A stretch of DNA of 20,782 nucleotides from Trichomonas vaginalis G3 (Eukaryota > Parabasalia > Trichomonadida > Trichomonadidae), in NCBI RefSeq assembly GCF_026262505.1, contig NW_026529237.1, positions 1 to 20,782 of the forward strand, written 5' to 3'. The notes below the pieces were generated by a model. It was not told where the DNA came from, made no database searches, and saw only the letters and a program-made list of their open reading frames with translations. A program made the translations under genes and the position numbers. Positions 1 through 11,200 of the stretch are shown piece after piece (position 1 is the stretch's first letter; every line of letters starts with the position of its first letter).

Positions 1-1131
1 AGAGAGATACTGTGTGTTTTGAGAAGAAGAAGAACTCAAATTGTTGGACAATTTGTCTTGAATTGTAGAACTATGTGAAACTTGTTCTGGTCTGTTTGGA
101 CAACTGTTTCAGATGTTTCTGTTGTGTTTTGAGAAGAAGAAGAACTCAAATTGTTGGACAATTTGTCTTGAATTGTAGAACTATTGAAACTTGTTCTGGT
201 GCTGTTTGGACAACTGTTTCAGATGTTTCTGTTGTGTTTTGAGAAGAAGAAGAACTCAAATTGTTGGACAATTTGTCTTGAATTGTAAGAACTATGTGAA
301 ACTTGTTCTGGTGCTGTTTGGACAACTGTTTCAGATGTTTCTGTTGTGTTTTGAGAAGAAGAAGAACTCAATTGTTGGACAATTTGTCTTGAATTGTAGA
401 AACTATGTGAAACTTGTTCTGGTGCTGTTTGGACAACTGTTTCAGATGTTTCTTGTGTGTTTGAGAAGAAAATGAACTAATTTGTTTGACAATTTGTCTT
501 GAATTTGTAGAACTATTGTGAAACTTGTTCTGAGTGCTTGTTTGGACAACTGTTTCAGATGTTTCTGTTGTTTTTGAGAAGAAGAAAACTCAAATTGTTG
601 GACAATTTGTCTTGAATTGTAGAACTATGTGAAACTTGTTCTGGTGCTGTTTGGACAACTGTTTTCAGATTTTCTGTTGTGTTTTGAGAAGAAGAAGAAC
701 TCAAATTGTTGGACAATTTGTCTTGAAATTGTAGAACTATGTGAAACTTGTTCTGGTGCTGTTTGGACAACTGTTTCAGATGTTTCTGTTGTGTTTTGAG
801 AAGAAGAAGAACTCAAATTGTTGGACAATTTGTCTTGAATTGTAGAATATGTGAAACTTGTTCTGGTGCTGTTTGACAACTGTTTCAGATGTTTCTGTTG
901 TTGTTTTGAGAAGAAGAAGAACTCAAATTGTTGGACAATTTGTCTTGAATTGTAGAACTATGTTGAAACTTGTTCTGGTGCTGTTTGGACAACTGTTTCA
1001 GATGTTTCTGTTGTTTTTGAGAAGAAAAGAACTCAAATTTTGGACGGACAATTTGTCTTGAATTGTAGAACTATGTGAAACTTGTTCTGGTGCTGTTTGG
1101 ACAACTGTTTCAGATGTTTCTGTTGTGTTTT
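1..1131 (-). repeat. Low-coordinate flank: about ten indel-rich copies of the unit
   Basis: These are the same 111-bp units, but most carry one or more single-base insertions or deletions. Examples are a lost G at 91-92, a lost G in CTATTGAAAC near 184, an added A near 286, and several changes at 441-545. Units still start about every 111 bases: from 21 to 1132 is 1111 bases for ten units. The coding frame is therefore interrupted repeatedly, and short plus-strand frames seen here are by-products. The first 10 or so bases of the window (AGAGAGATAC) match the unit poorly, as expected at a low-quality sequence end. No other gene, promoter or RNA is visible. Confidence 0.9.
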
Positions 1132-1384
1132 GAGAAGAAGAAGAACTCAAATTGTTGGACAATTTGTCTTGAATTGTAGAACTATGTGAAACTTGTTCTG
1201 GTGCTGTTTGGACAACTGTTTCAGATGTTTCTGTTGTGTTTTGAGAAGAAGAAGAACTCAAATTGTTGGACAATTTGTCTTGAATTGTAGAACTATGTGA
1301 AACTTGTTCTGGTGCTGTTTGGACAACTGTTTCAGATGTTTCTGTTGTGTTTTGAGAAGAAGAAGAACTCAAATTGTTGGACAA
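998..1384 (-). CDS. Same repeat protein, last clean segment before the low-coordinate noisy flank
   Basis: About three clean repeats (units at 1132, 1243 and 1354) continue the same frame towards the C-terminus. Below about 1060 the sequence becomes irregular (extra GGAC near 1043, a shortened purine run near 1025), and the frame runs into out-of-frame residues and a stop. I see no genuine C-terminal domain or terminator. The stop is a product of the local indels, which may be sequencing errors. Confidence 0.4.
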   Translation of the reverse strand: MSNNLSSSSSQNTTETSETVVQTAPEQVSHSSTIQDKLSNNLSSSSSQNTTETSETVVQTAPEQVSHSSTIQDKLSNNLSSSSSQNTTETSETVVQTAPEQVSHSSTIQDKLSVQNLSSFLLKNNRNI

Positions 1385-1442
1385 TTTGTCTTGAATTGTA
1401 GAACTATGTGAAACTTGTTCTGGTGCTGTTTGGACAACTGTT

Positions 1443-2273
1443 TCAGATGTTTTCTGTTGTGTTTTGAGAAGAAGAAGAACTCAAATTGTTGGACAATTTG
1501 TCTTGAATTGTAGAACTATGTGAAACTTGTTCTGGTGCTGTTTGGACAACTGTTTCAGATGTTTCTGTTGTGTTTTGAGAAGAAGAAGAACTCAAATTGT
1601 TGGACAATTTGTCTTGAATTGTAGAACTATGTGAAACTTGTTCTGGTGCTGTTTGGACAACTGTTTCAGATGTTTCTGTTGTGTTTTGAGAAGAAGAAGA
1701 ACTCAAATTGTTGGACAATTTGTCTTGAATTGTAGAACTATGTGAAACTTGTTCTGGTGCTGTTTGGACAACTGTTTCAGATGTTTCTGTTGTGTTTTGA
1801 GAAGAAGAAGAACTCAAATTGTTGGACAATTTGTCTTGAATTGTAGAACTATGTGAAACTTGTTCTGGTGCTGTTTGGACAACTGTTTCAGATGTTTCTG
1901 TTGTGTTTTGAGAAGAAGAAGAACTCAAATTGTTGGACAATTTGTCTTGAATTGTAGAACTATGTGAAACTTGTTCTGGTGCTGTTTGGACAACTGTTTC
2001 AGATGTTTCTGTTGTGTTTTGAGAAGAAGAAGAACTCAAATTGTTGGACAATTTGTCTTGAATTGTAGAACTATGTGAAACTTGTTCTGGTGCTGTTTGG
2101 ACAACTGTTTCAGATGTTTCTGTTGTGTTTTGAGAAGAAGAAGAACTCAAATTGTTGGACAATTTGTCTTGAATTGTAGAACTATGTGAAACTTGTTCTG
2201 GTGCTGTTTGGACAACTGTTTCAGATGTTTCTGTTGTGTTTTGAGAAGAAGAAGAACTCAAATTGTTGGACAA
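1443..2273 (-). CDS. Same repeat protein, segment on the low-coordinate side of the core
   Basis: Seven to eight more copies of the 37-residue Ser/Thr-rich repeat lie here, identical to those of the long frame. The segment is separated from it by the one-base deletion near 2355 (an A lost from the GAAGAAGAA run). It ends near 1450, where one extra T lengthens a T run. The first codon is again an internal TTG. Being downstream on the minus strand, this is towards the C-terminus of the protein, but the sequence is still pure repeat with no cell-wall sorting motif, GPI signal or other C-terminal domain. Confidence 0.5.
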   Translation of the reverse strand: MSNNLSSSSSQNTTETSETVVQTAPEQVSHSSTIQDKLSNNLSSSSSQNTTETSETVVQTAPEQVSHSSTIQDKLSNNLSSSSSQNTTETSETVVQTAPEQVSHSSTIQDKLSNNLSSSSSQNTTETSETVVQTAPEQVSHSSTIQDKLSNNLSSSSSQNTTETSETVVQTAPEQVSHSSTIQDKLSNNLSSSSSQNTTETSETVVQTAPEQVSHSSTIQDKLSNNLSSSSSQNTTETSETVVQTAPEQVSHSSTIQDKLSNNLSSSSSQNTTENI

Positions 2274-5200
2274 TTTGTCTTGAATTGTAGAACTATGTGA
2301 AACTTGTTCTGGTGCTGTTTGGACAACTGTTTCAGATGTTTCTGTTGTGTTTTGAGAGAAGAAGAACTCAAATTGTTGGACAATTTGTCTTGAATTGTAG
2401 AACTATGTGAAACTTGTTCTGGTGCTGTTTGGACAACTGTTTCAGATGTTTCTGTTGTGTTTTGAGAAGAAGAAGAACTCAAATTGTTGGACAATTTGTC
2501 TTGAATTGTAGAACTATGTGAAACTTGTTCTGGTGCTGTTTGGACAACTGTTTCAGATGTTTCTGTTGTGTTTTGAGAAGAAGAAGAACTCAAATTGTTG
2601 GACAATTTGTCTTGAATTGTAGAACTATGTGAAACTTGTTCTGGTGCTGTTTGGACAACTGTTTCAGATGTTTCTGTTGTGTTTTGAGAAGAAGAAGAAC
2701 TCAAATTGTTGGACAATTTGTCTTGAATTGTAGAACTATGTGAAACTTGTTCTGGTGCTGTTTGGACAACTGTTTCAGATGTTTCTGTTGTGTTTTGAGA
2801 AGAAGAAGAACTCAAATTGTTGGACAATTTGTCTTGAATTGTAGAACTATGTGAAACTTGTTCTGGTGCTGTTTGGACAACTGTTTCAGATGTTTCTGTT
2901 GTGTTTTGAGAAGAAGAAGAACTCAAATTGTTGGACAATTTGTCTTGAATTGTAGAACTATGTGAAACTTGTTCTGGTGCTGTTTGGACAACTGTTTCAG
3001 ATGTTTCTGTTGTGTTTTGAGAAGAAGAAGAACTCAAATTGTTGGACAATTTGTCTTGAATTGTAGAACTATGTGAAACTTGTTCTGGTGCTGTTTGGAC
3101 AACTGTTTCAGATGTTTCTGTTGTGTTTTGAGAAGAAGAAGAACTCAAATTGTTGGACAATTTGTCTTGAATTGTAGAACTATGTGAAACTTGTTCTGGT
3201 GCTGTTTGGACAACTGTTTCAGATGTTTCTGTTGTGTTTTGAGAAGAAGAAGAACTCAAATTGTTGGACAATTTGTCTTGAATTGTAGAACTATGTGAAA
3301 CTTGTTCTGGTGCTGTTTGGACAACTGTTTCAGATGTTTCTGTTGTGTTTTGAGAAGAAGAAGAACTCAAATTGTTGGACAATTTGTCTTGAATTGTAGA
3401 ACTATGTGAAACTTGTTCTGGTGCTGTTTGGACAACTGTTTCAGATGTTTCTGTTGTGTTTTGAGAAGAAGAAGAACTCAAATTGTTGGACAATTTGTCT
3501 TGAATTGTAGAACTATGTGAAACTTGTTCTGGTGCTGTTTGGACAACTGTTTCAGATGTTTCTGTTGTGTTTTGAGAAGAAGAAGAACTCAAATTGTTGG
3601 ACAATTTGTCTTGAATTGTAGAACTATGTGAAACTTGTTCTGGTGCTGTTTGGACAACTGTTTCAGATGTTTCTGTTGTGTTTTGAGAAGAAGAAGAACT
3701 CAAATTGTTGGACAATTTGTCTTGAATTGTAGAACTATGTGAAACTTGTTCTGGTGCTGTTTGGACAACTGTTTCAGATGTTTCTGTTGTGTTTTGAGAA
3801 GAAGAAGAACTCAAATTGTTGGACAATTTGTCTTGAATTGTAGAACTATGTGAAACTTGTTCTGGTGCTGTTTGGACAACTGTTTCAGATGTTTCTGTTG
3901 TGTTTTGAGAAGAAGAAGAACTCAAATTGTTGGACAATTTGTCTTGAATTGTAGAACTATGTGAAACTTGTTCTGGTGCTGTTTGGACAACTGTTTCAGA
4001 TGTTTCTGTTGTGTTTTGAGAAGAAGAAGAACTCAAATTGTTGGACAATTTGTCTTGAATTGTAGAACTATGTGAAACTTGTTCTGGTGCTGTTTGGACA
4101 ACTGTTTCAGATGTTTCTGTTGTGTTTTGAGAAGAAGAAGAACTCAAATTGTTGGACAATTTGTCTTGAATTGTAGAACTATGTGAAACTTGTTCTGGTG
4201 CTGTTTGGACAACTGTTTCAGATGTTTCTGTTGTGTTTTGAGAAGAAGAAGAACTCAAATTGTTGGACAATTTGTCTTGAATTGTAGAACTATGTGAAAC
4301 TTGTTCTGGTGCTGTTTGGACAACTGTTTCAGATGTTTCTGTTGTGTTTTGAGAAGAAGAAGAACTCAAATTGTTGGACAATTTGTCTTGAATTGTAGAA
4401 CTATGTGAAACTTGTTCTGGTGCTGTTTGGACAACTGTTTCAGATGTTTCTGTTGTGTTTTGAGAAGAAGAAGAACTCAAATTGTTGGACAATTTGTCTT
4501 GAATTGTAGAACTATGTGAAACTTGTTCTGGTGCTGTTTGGACAACTGTTTCAGATGTTTCTGTTGTGTTTTGAGAAGAAGAAGAACTCAAATTGTTGGA
4601 CAATTTGTCTTGAATTGTAGAACTATGTGAAACTTGTTCTGGTGCTGTTTGGACAACTGTTTCAGATGTTTCTGTTGTGTTTTGAGAAGAAGAAGAACTC
4701 AAATTGTTGGACAATTTGTCTTGAATTGTAGAACTATGTGAAACTTGTTCTGGTGCTGTTTGGACAACTGTTTCAGATGTTTCTGTTGTGTTTTGAGAAG
4801 AAGAAGAACTCAAATTGTTGGACAATTTGTCTTGAATTGTAGAACTATGTGAAACTTGTTCTGGTGCTGTTTGGACAACTGTTTCAGATGTTTCTGTTGT
4901 GTTTTGAGAAGAAGAAGAACTCAAATTGTTGGACAATTTGTCTTGAATTGTAGAACTATGTGAAACTTGTTCTGGTGCTGTTTGGACAACTGTTTCAGAT
5001 GTTTCTGTTGTGTTTTGAGAAGAAGAAGAACTCAAATTGTTGGACAATTTGTCTTGAATTGTAGAACTATGTGAAACTTGTTCTGGTGCTGTTTGGACAA
5101 CTGTTTCAGATGTTTCTGTTGTGTTTTGAGAAGAAGAAGAACTCAAATTGTTGGACAATTTGTCTTGAATTGTAGAACTATGTGAAACTTGTTCTGGTGC

Positions 5201-8200
5201 TGTTTGGACAACTGTTTCAGATGTTTCTGTTGTGTTTTGAGAAGAAGAAGAACTCAAATTGTTGGACAATTTGTCTTGAATTGTAGAACTATGTGAAACT
5301 TGTTCTGGTGCTGTTTGGACAACTGTTTCAGATGTTTCTGTTGTGTTTTGAGAAGAAGAAGAACTCAAATTGTTGGACAATTTGTCTTGAATTGTAGAAC
5401 TATGTGAAACTTGTTCTGGTGCTGTTTGGACAACTGTTTCAGATGTTTCTGTTGTGTTTTGAGAAGAAGAAGAACTCAAATTGTTGGACAATTTGTCTTG
5501 AATTGTAGAACTATGTGAAACTTGTTCTGGTGCTGTTTGGACAACTGTTTCAGATGTTTCTGTTGTGTTTTGAGAAGAAGAAGAACTCAAATTGTTGGAC
5601 AATTTGTCTTGAATTGTAGAACTATGTGAAACTTGTTCTGGTGCTGTTTGGACAACTGTTTCAGATGTTTCTGTTGTGTTTTGAGAAGAAGAAGAACTCA
5701 AATTGTTGGACAATTTGTCTTGAATTGTAGAACTATGTGAAACTTGTTCTGGTGCTGTTTGGACAACTGTTTCAGATGTTTCTGTTGTGTTTTGAGAAGA
5801 AGAAGAACTCAAATTGTTGGACAATTTGTCTTGAATTGTAGAACTATGTGAAACTTGTTCTGGTGCTGTTTGGACAACTGTTTCAGATGTTTCTGTTGTG
5901 TTTTGAGAAGAAGAAGAACTCAAATTGTTGGACAATTTGTCTTGAATTGTAGAACTATGTGAAACTTGTTCTGGTGCTGTTTGGACAACTGTTTCAGATG
6001 TTTCTGTTGTGTTTTGAGAAGAAGAAGAACTCAAATTGTTGGACAATTTGTCTTGAATTGTAGAACTATGTGAAACTTGTTCTGGTGCTGTTTGGACAAC
6101 TGTTTCAGATGTTTCTGTTGTGTTTTGAGAAGAAGAAGAACTCAAATTGTTGGACAATTTGTCTTGAATTGTAGAACTATGTGAAACTTGTTCTGGTGCT
6201 GTTTGGACAACTGTTTCAGATGTTTCTGTTGTGTTTTGAGAAGAAGAAGAACTCAAATTGTTGGACAATTTGTCTTGAATTGTAGAACTATGTGAAACTT
6301 GTTCTGGTGCTGTTTGGACAACTGTTTCAGATGTTTCTGTTGTGTTTTGAGAAGAAGAAGAACTCAAATTGTTGGACAATTTGTCTTGAATTGTAGAACT
6401 ATGTGAAACTTGTTCTGGTGCTGTTTGGACAACTGTTTCAGATGTTTCTGTTGTGTTTTGAGAAGAAGAAGAACTCAAATTGTTGGACAATTTGTCTTGA
6501 ATTGTAGAACTATGTGAAACTTGTTCTGGTGCTGTTTGGACAACTGTTTCAGATGTTTCTGTTGTGTTTTGAGAAGAAGAAGAACTCAAATTGTTGGACA
6601 ATTTGTCTTGAATTGTAGAACTATGTGAAACTTGTTCTGGTGCTGTTTGGACAACTGTTTCAGATGTTTCTGTTGTGTTTTGAGAAGAAGAAGAACTCAA
6701 ATTGTTGGACAATTTGTCTTGAATTGTAGAACTATGTGAAACTTGTTCTGGTGCTGTTTGGACAACTGTTTCAGATGTTTCTGTTGTGTTTTGAGAAGAA
6801 GAAGAACTCAAATTGTTGGACAATTTGTCTTGAATTGTAGAACTATGTGAAACTTGTTCTGGTGCTGTTTGGACAACTGTTTCAGATGTTTCTGTTGTGT
6901 TTTGAGAAGAAGAAGAACTCAAATTGTTGGACAATTTGTCTTGAATTGTAGAACTATGTGAAACTTGTTCTGGTGCTGTTTGGACAACTGTTTCAGATGT
7001 TTCTGTTGTGTTTTGAGAAGAAGAAGAACTCAAATTGTTGGACAATTTGTCTTGAATTGTAGAACTATGTGAAACTTGTTCTGGTGCTGTTTGGACAACT
7101 GTTTCAGATGTTTCTGTTGTGTTTTGAGAAGAAGAAGAACTCAAATTGTTGGACAATTTGTCTTGAATTGTAGAACTATGTGAAACTTGTTCTGGTGCTG
7201 TTTGGACAACTGTTTCAGATGTTTCTGTTGTGTTTTGAGAAGAAGAAGAACTCAAATTGTTGGACAATTTGTCTTGAATTGTAGAACTATGTGAAACTTG
7301 TTCTGGTGCTGTTTGGACAACTGTTTCAGATGTTTCTGTTGTGTTTTGAGAAGAAGAAGAACTCAAATTGTTGGACAATTTGTCTTGAATTGTAGAACTA
7401 TGTGAAACTTGTTCTGGTGCTGTTTGGACAACTGTTTCAGATGTTTCTGTTGTGTTTTGAGAAGAAGAAGAACTCAAATTGTTGGACAATTTGTCTTGAA
7501 TTGTAGAACTATGTGAAACTTGTTCTGGTGCTGTTTGGACAACTGTTTCAGATGTTTCTGTTGTGTTTTGAGAAGAAGAAGAACTCAAATTGTTGGACAA
7601 TTTGTCTTGAATTGTAGAACTATGTGAAACTTGTTCTGGTGCTGTTTGGACAACTGTTTCAGATGTTTCTGTTGTGTTTTGAGAAGAAGAAGAACTCAAA
7701 TTGTTGGACAATTTGTCTTGAATTGTAGAACTATGTGAAACTTGTTCTGGTGCTGTTTGGACAACTGTTTCAGATGTTTCTGTTGTGTTTTGAGAAGAAG
7801 AAGAACTCAAATTGTTGGACAATTTGTCTTGAATTGTAGAACTATGTGAAACTTGTTCTGGTGCTGTTTGGACAACTGTTTCAGATGTTTCTGTTGTGTT
7901 TTGAGAAGAAGAAGAACTCAAATTGTTGGACAATTTGTCTTGAATTGTAGAACTATGTGAAACTTGTTCTGGTGCTGTTTGGACAACTGTTTCAGATGTT
8001 TCTGTTGTGTTTTGAGAAGAAGAAGAACTCAAATTGTTGGACAATTTGTCTTGAATTGTAGAACTATGTGAAACTTGTTCTGGTGCTGTTTGGACAACTG
8101 TTTCAGATGTTTCTGTTGTGTTTTGAGAAGAAGAAGAACTCAAATTGTTGGACAATTTGTCTTGAATTGTAGAACTATGTGAAACTTGTTCTGGTGCTGT

Positions 8201-11200
8201 TTGGACAACTGTTTCAGATGTTTCTGTTGTGTTTTGAGAAGAAGAAGAACTCAAATTGTTGGACAATTTGTCTTGAATTGTAGAACTATGTGAAACTTGT
8301 TCTGGTGCTGTTTGGACAACTGTTTCAGATGTTTCTGTTGTGTTTTGAGAAGAAGAAGAACTCAAATTGTTGGACAATTTGTCTTGAATTGTAGAACTAT
8401 GTGAAACTTGTTCTGGTGCTGTTTGGACAACTGTTTCAGATGTTTCTGTTGTGTTTTGAGAAGAAGAAGAACTCAAATTGTTGGACAATTTGTCTTGAAT
8501 TGTAGAACTATGTGAAACTTGTTCTGGTGCTGTTTGGACAACTGTTTCAGATGTTTCTGTTGTGTTTTGAGAAGAAGAAGAACTCAAATTGTTGGACAAT
8601 TTGTCTTGAATTGTAGAACTATGTGAAACTTGTTCTGGTGCTGTTTGGACAACTGTTTCAGATGTTTCTGTTGTGTTTTGAGAAGAAGAAGAACTCAAAT
8701 TGTTGGACAATTTGTCTTGAATTGTAGAACTATGTGAAACTTGTTCTGGTGCTGTTTGGACAACTGTTTCAGATGTTTCTGTTGTGTTTTGAGAAGAAGA
8801 AGAACTCAAATTGTTGGACAATTTGTCTTGAATTGTAGAACTATGTGAAACTTGTTCTGGTGCTGTTTGGACAACTGTTTCAGATGTTTCTGTTGTGTTT
8901 TGAGAAGAAGAAGAACTCAAATTGTTGGACAATTTGTCTTGAATTGTAGAACTATGTGAAACTTGTTCTGGTGCTGTTTGGACAACTGTTTCAGATGTTT
9001 CTGTTGTGTTTTGAGAAGAAGAAGAACTCAAATTGTTGGACAATTTGTCTTGAATTGTAGAACTATGTGAAACTTGTTCTGGTGCTGTTTGGACAACTGT
9101 TTCAGATGTTTCTGTTGTGTTTTGAGAAGAAGAAGAACTCAAATTGTTGGACAATTTGTCTTGAATTGTAGAACTATGTGAAACTTGTTCTGGTGCTGTT
9201 TGGACAACTGTTTCAGATGTTTCTGTTGTGTTTTGAGAAGAAGAAGAACTCAAATTGTTGGACAATTTGTCTTGAATTGTAGAACTATGTGAAACTTGTT
9301 CTGGTGCTGTTTGGACAACTGTTTCAGATGTTTCTGTTGTGTTTTGAGAAGAAGAAGAACTCAAATTGTTGGACAATTTGTCTTGAATTGTAGAACTATG
9401 TGAAACTTGTTCTGGTGCTGTTTGGACAACTGTTTCAGATGTTTCTGTTGTGTTTTGAGAAGAAGAAGAACTCAAATTGTTGGACAATTTGTCTTGAATT
9501 GTAGAACTATGTGAAACTTGTTCTGGTGCTGTTTGGACAACTGTTTCAGATGTTTCTGTTGTGTTTTGAGAAGAAGAAGAACTCAAATTGTTGGACAATT
9601 TGTCTTGAATTGTAGAACTATGTGAAACTTGTTCTGGTGCTGTTTGGACAACTGTTTCAGATGTTTCTGTTGTGTTTTGAGAAGAAGAAGAACTCAAATT
9701 GTTGGACAATTTGTCTTGAATTGTAGAACTATGTGAAACTTGTTCTGGTGCTGTTTGGACAACTGTTTCAGATGTTTCTGTTGTGTTTTGAGAAGAAGAA
9801 GAACTCAAATTGTTGGACAATTTGTCTTGAATTGTAGAACTATGTGAAACTTGTTCTGGTGCTGTTTGGACAACTGTTTCAGATGTTTCTGTTGTGTTTT
9901 GAGAAGAAGAAGAACTCAAATTGTTGGACAATTTGTCTTGAATTGTAGAACTATGTGAAACTTGTTCTGGTGCTGTTTGGACAACTGTTTCAGATGTTTC
10001 TGTTGTGTTTTGAGAAGAAGAAGAACTCAAATTGTTGGACAATTTGTCTTGAATTGTAGAACTATGTGAAACTTGTTCTGGTGCTGTTTGGACAACTGTT
10101 TCAGATGTTTCTGTTGTGTTTTGAGAAGAAGAAGAACTCAAATTGTTGGACAATTTGTCTTGAATTGTAGAACTATGTGAAACTTGTTCTGGTGCTGTTT
10201 GGACAACTGTTTCAGATGTTTCTGTTGTGTTTTGAGAAGAAGAAGAACTCAAATTGTTGGACAATTTGTCTTGAATTGTAGAACTATGTGAAACTTGTTC
10301 TGGTGCTGTTTGGACAACTGTTTCAGATGTTTCTGTTGTGTTTTGAGAAGAAGAAGAACTCAAATTGTTGGACAATTTGTCTTGAATTGTAGAACTATGT
10401 GAAACTTGTTCTGGTGCTGTTTGGACAACTGTTTCAGATGTTTCTGTTGTGTTTTGAGAAGAAGAAGAACTCAAATTGTTGGACAATTTGTCTTGAATTG
10501 TAGAACTATGTGAAACTTGTTCTGGTGCTGTTTGGACAACTGTTTCAGATGTTTCTGTTGTGTTTTGAGAAGAAGAAGAACTCAAATTGTTGGACAATTT
10601 GTCTTGAATTGTAGAACTATGTGAAACTTGTTCTGGTGCTGTTTGGACAACTGTTTCAGATGTTTCTGTTGTGTTTTGAGAAGAAGAAGAACTCAAATTG
10701 TTGGACAATTTGTCTTGAATTGTAGAACTATGTGAAACTTGTTCTGGTGCTGTTTGGACAACTGTTTCAGATGTTTCTGTTGTGTTTTGAGAAGAAGAAG
10801 AACTCAAATTGTTGGACAATTTGTCTTGAATTGTAGAACTATGTGAAACTTGTTCTGGTGCTGTTTGGACAACTGTTTCAGATGTTTCTGTTGTGTTTTG
10901 AGAAGAAGAAGAACTCAAATTGTTGGACAATTTGTCTTGAATTGTAGAACTATGTGAAACTTGTTCTGGTGCTGTTTGGACAACTGTTTCAGATGTTTCT
11001 GTTGTGTTTTGAGAAGAAGAAGAACTCAAATTGTTGGACAATTTGTCTTGAATTGTAGAACTATGTGAAACTTGTTCTGGTGCTGTTTGGACAACTGTTT
11101 CAGATGTTTCTGTTGTGTTTTGAGAAGAAGAAGAACTCAAATTGTTGGACAATTTGTCTTGAATTGTAGAACTATGTGAAACTTGTTCTGGTGCTGTTTG

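Noticed and set aside
191-475. Plus-strand Cys/Leu/Phe-rich open frames (also at 858-1061, 15180-15389, 19948-20190)
   Set aside because: All three plus-strand frames of the unit contain a stop. These frames exist only where one-base indels in the noisy flanks skip it, and they are absent from the clean core.
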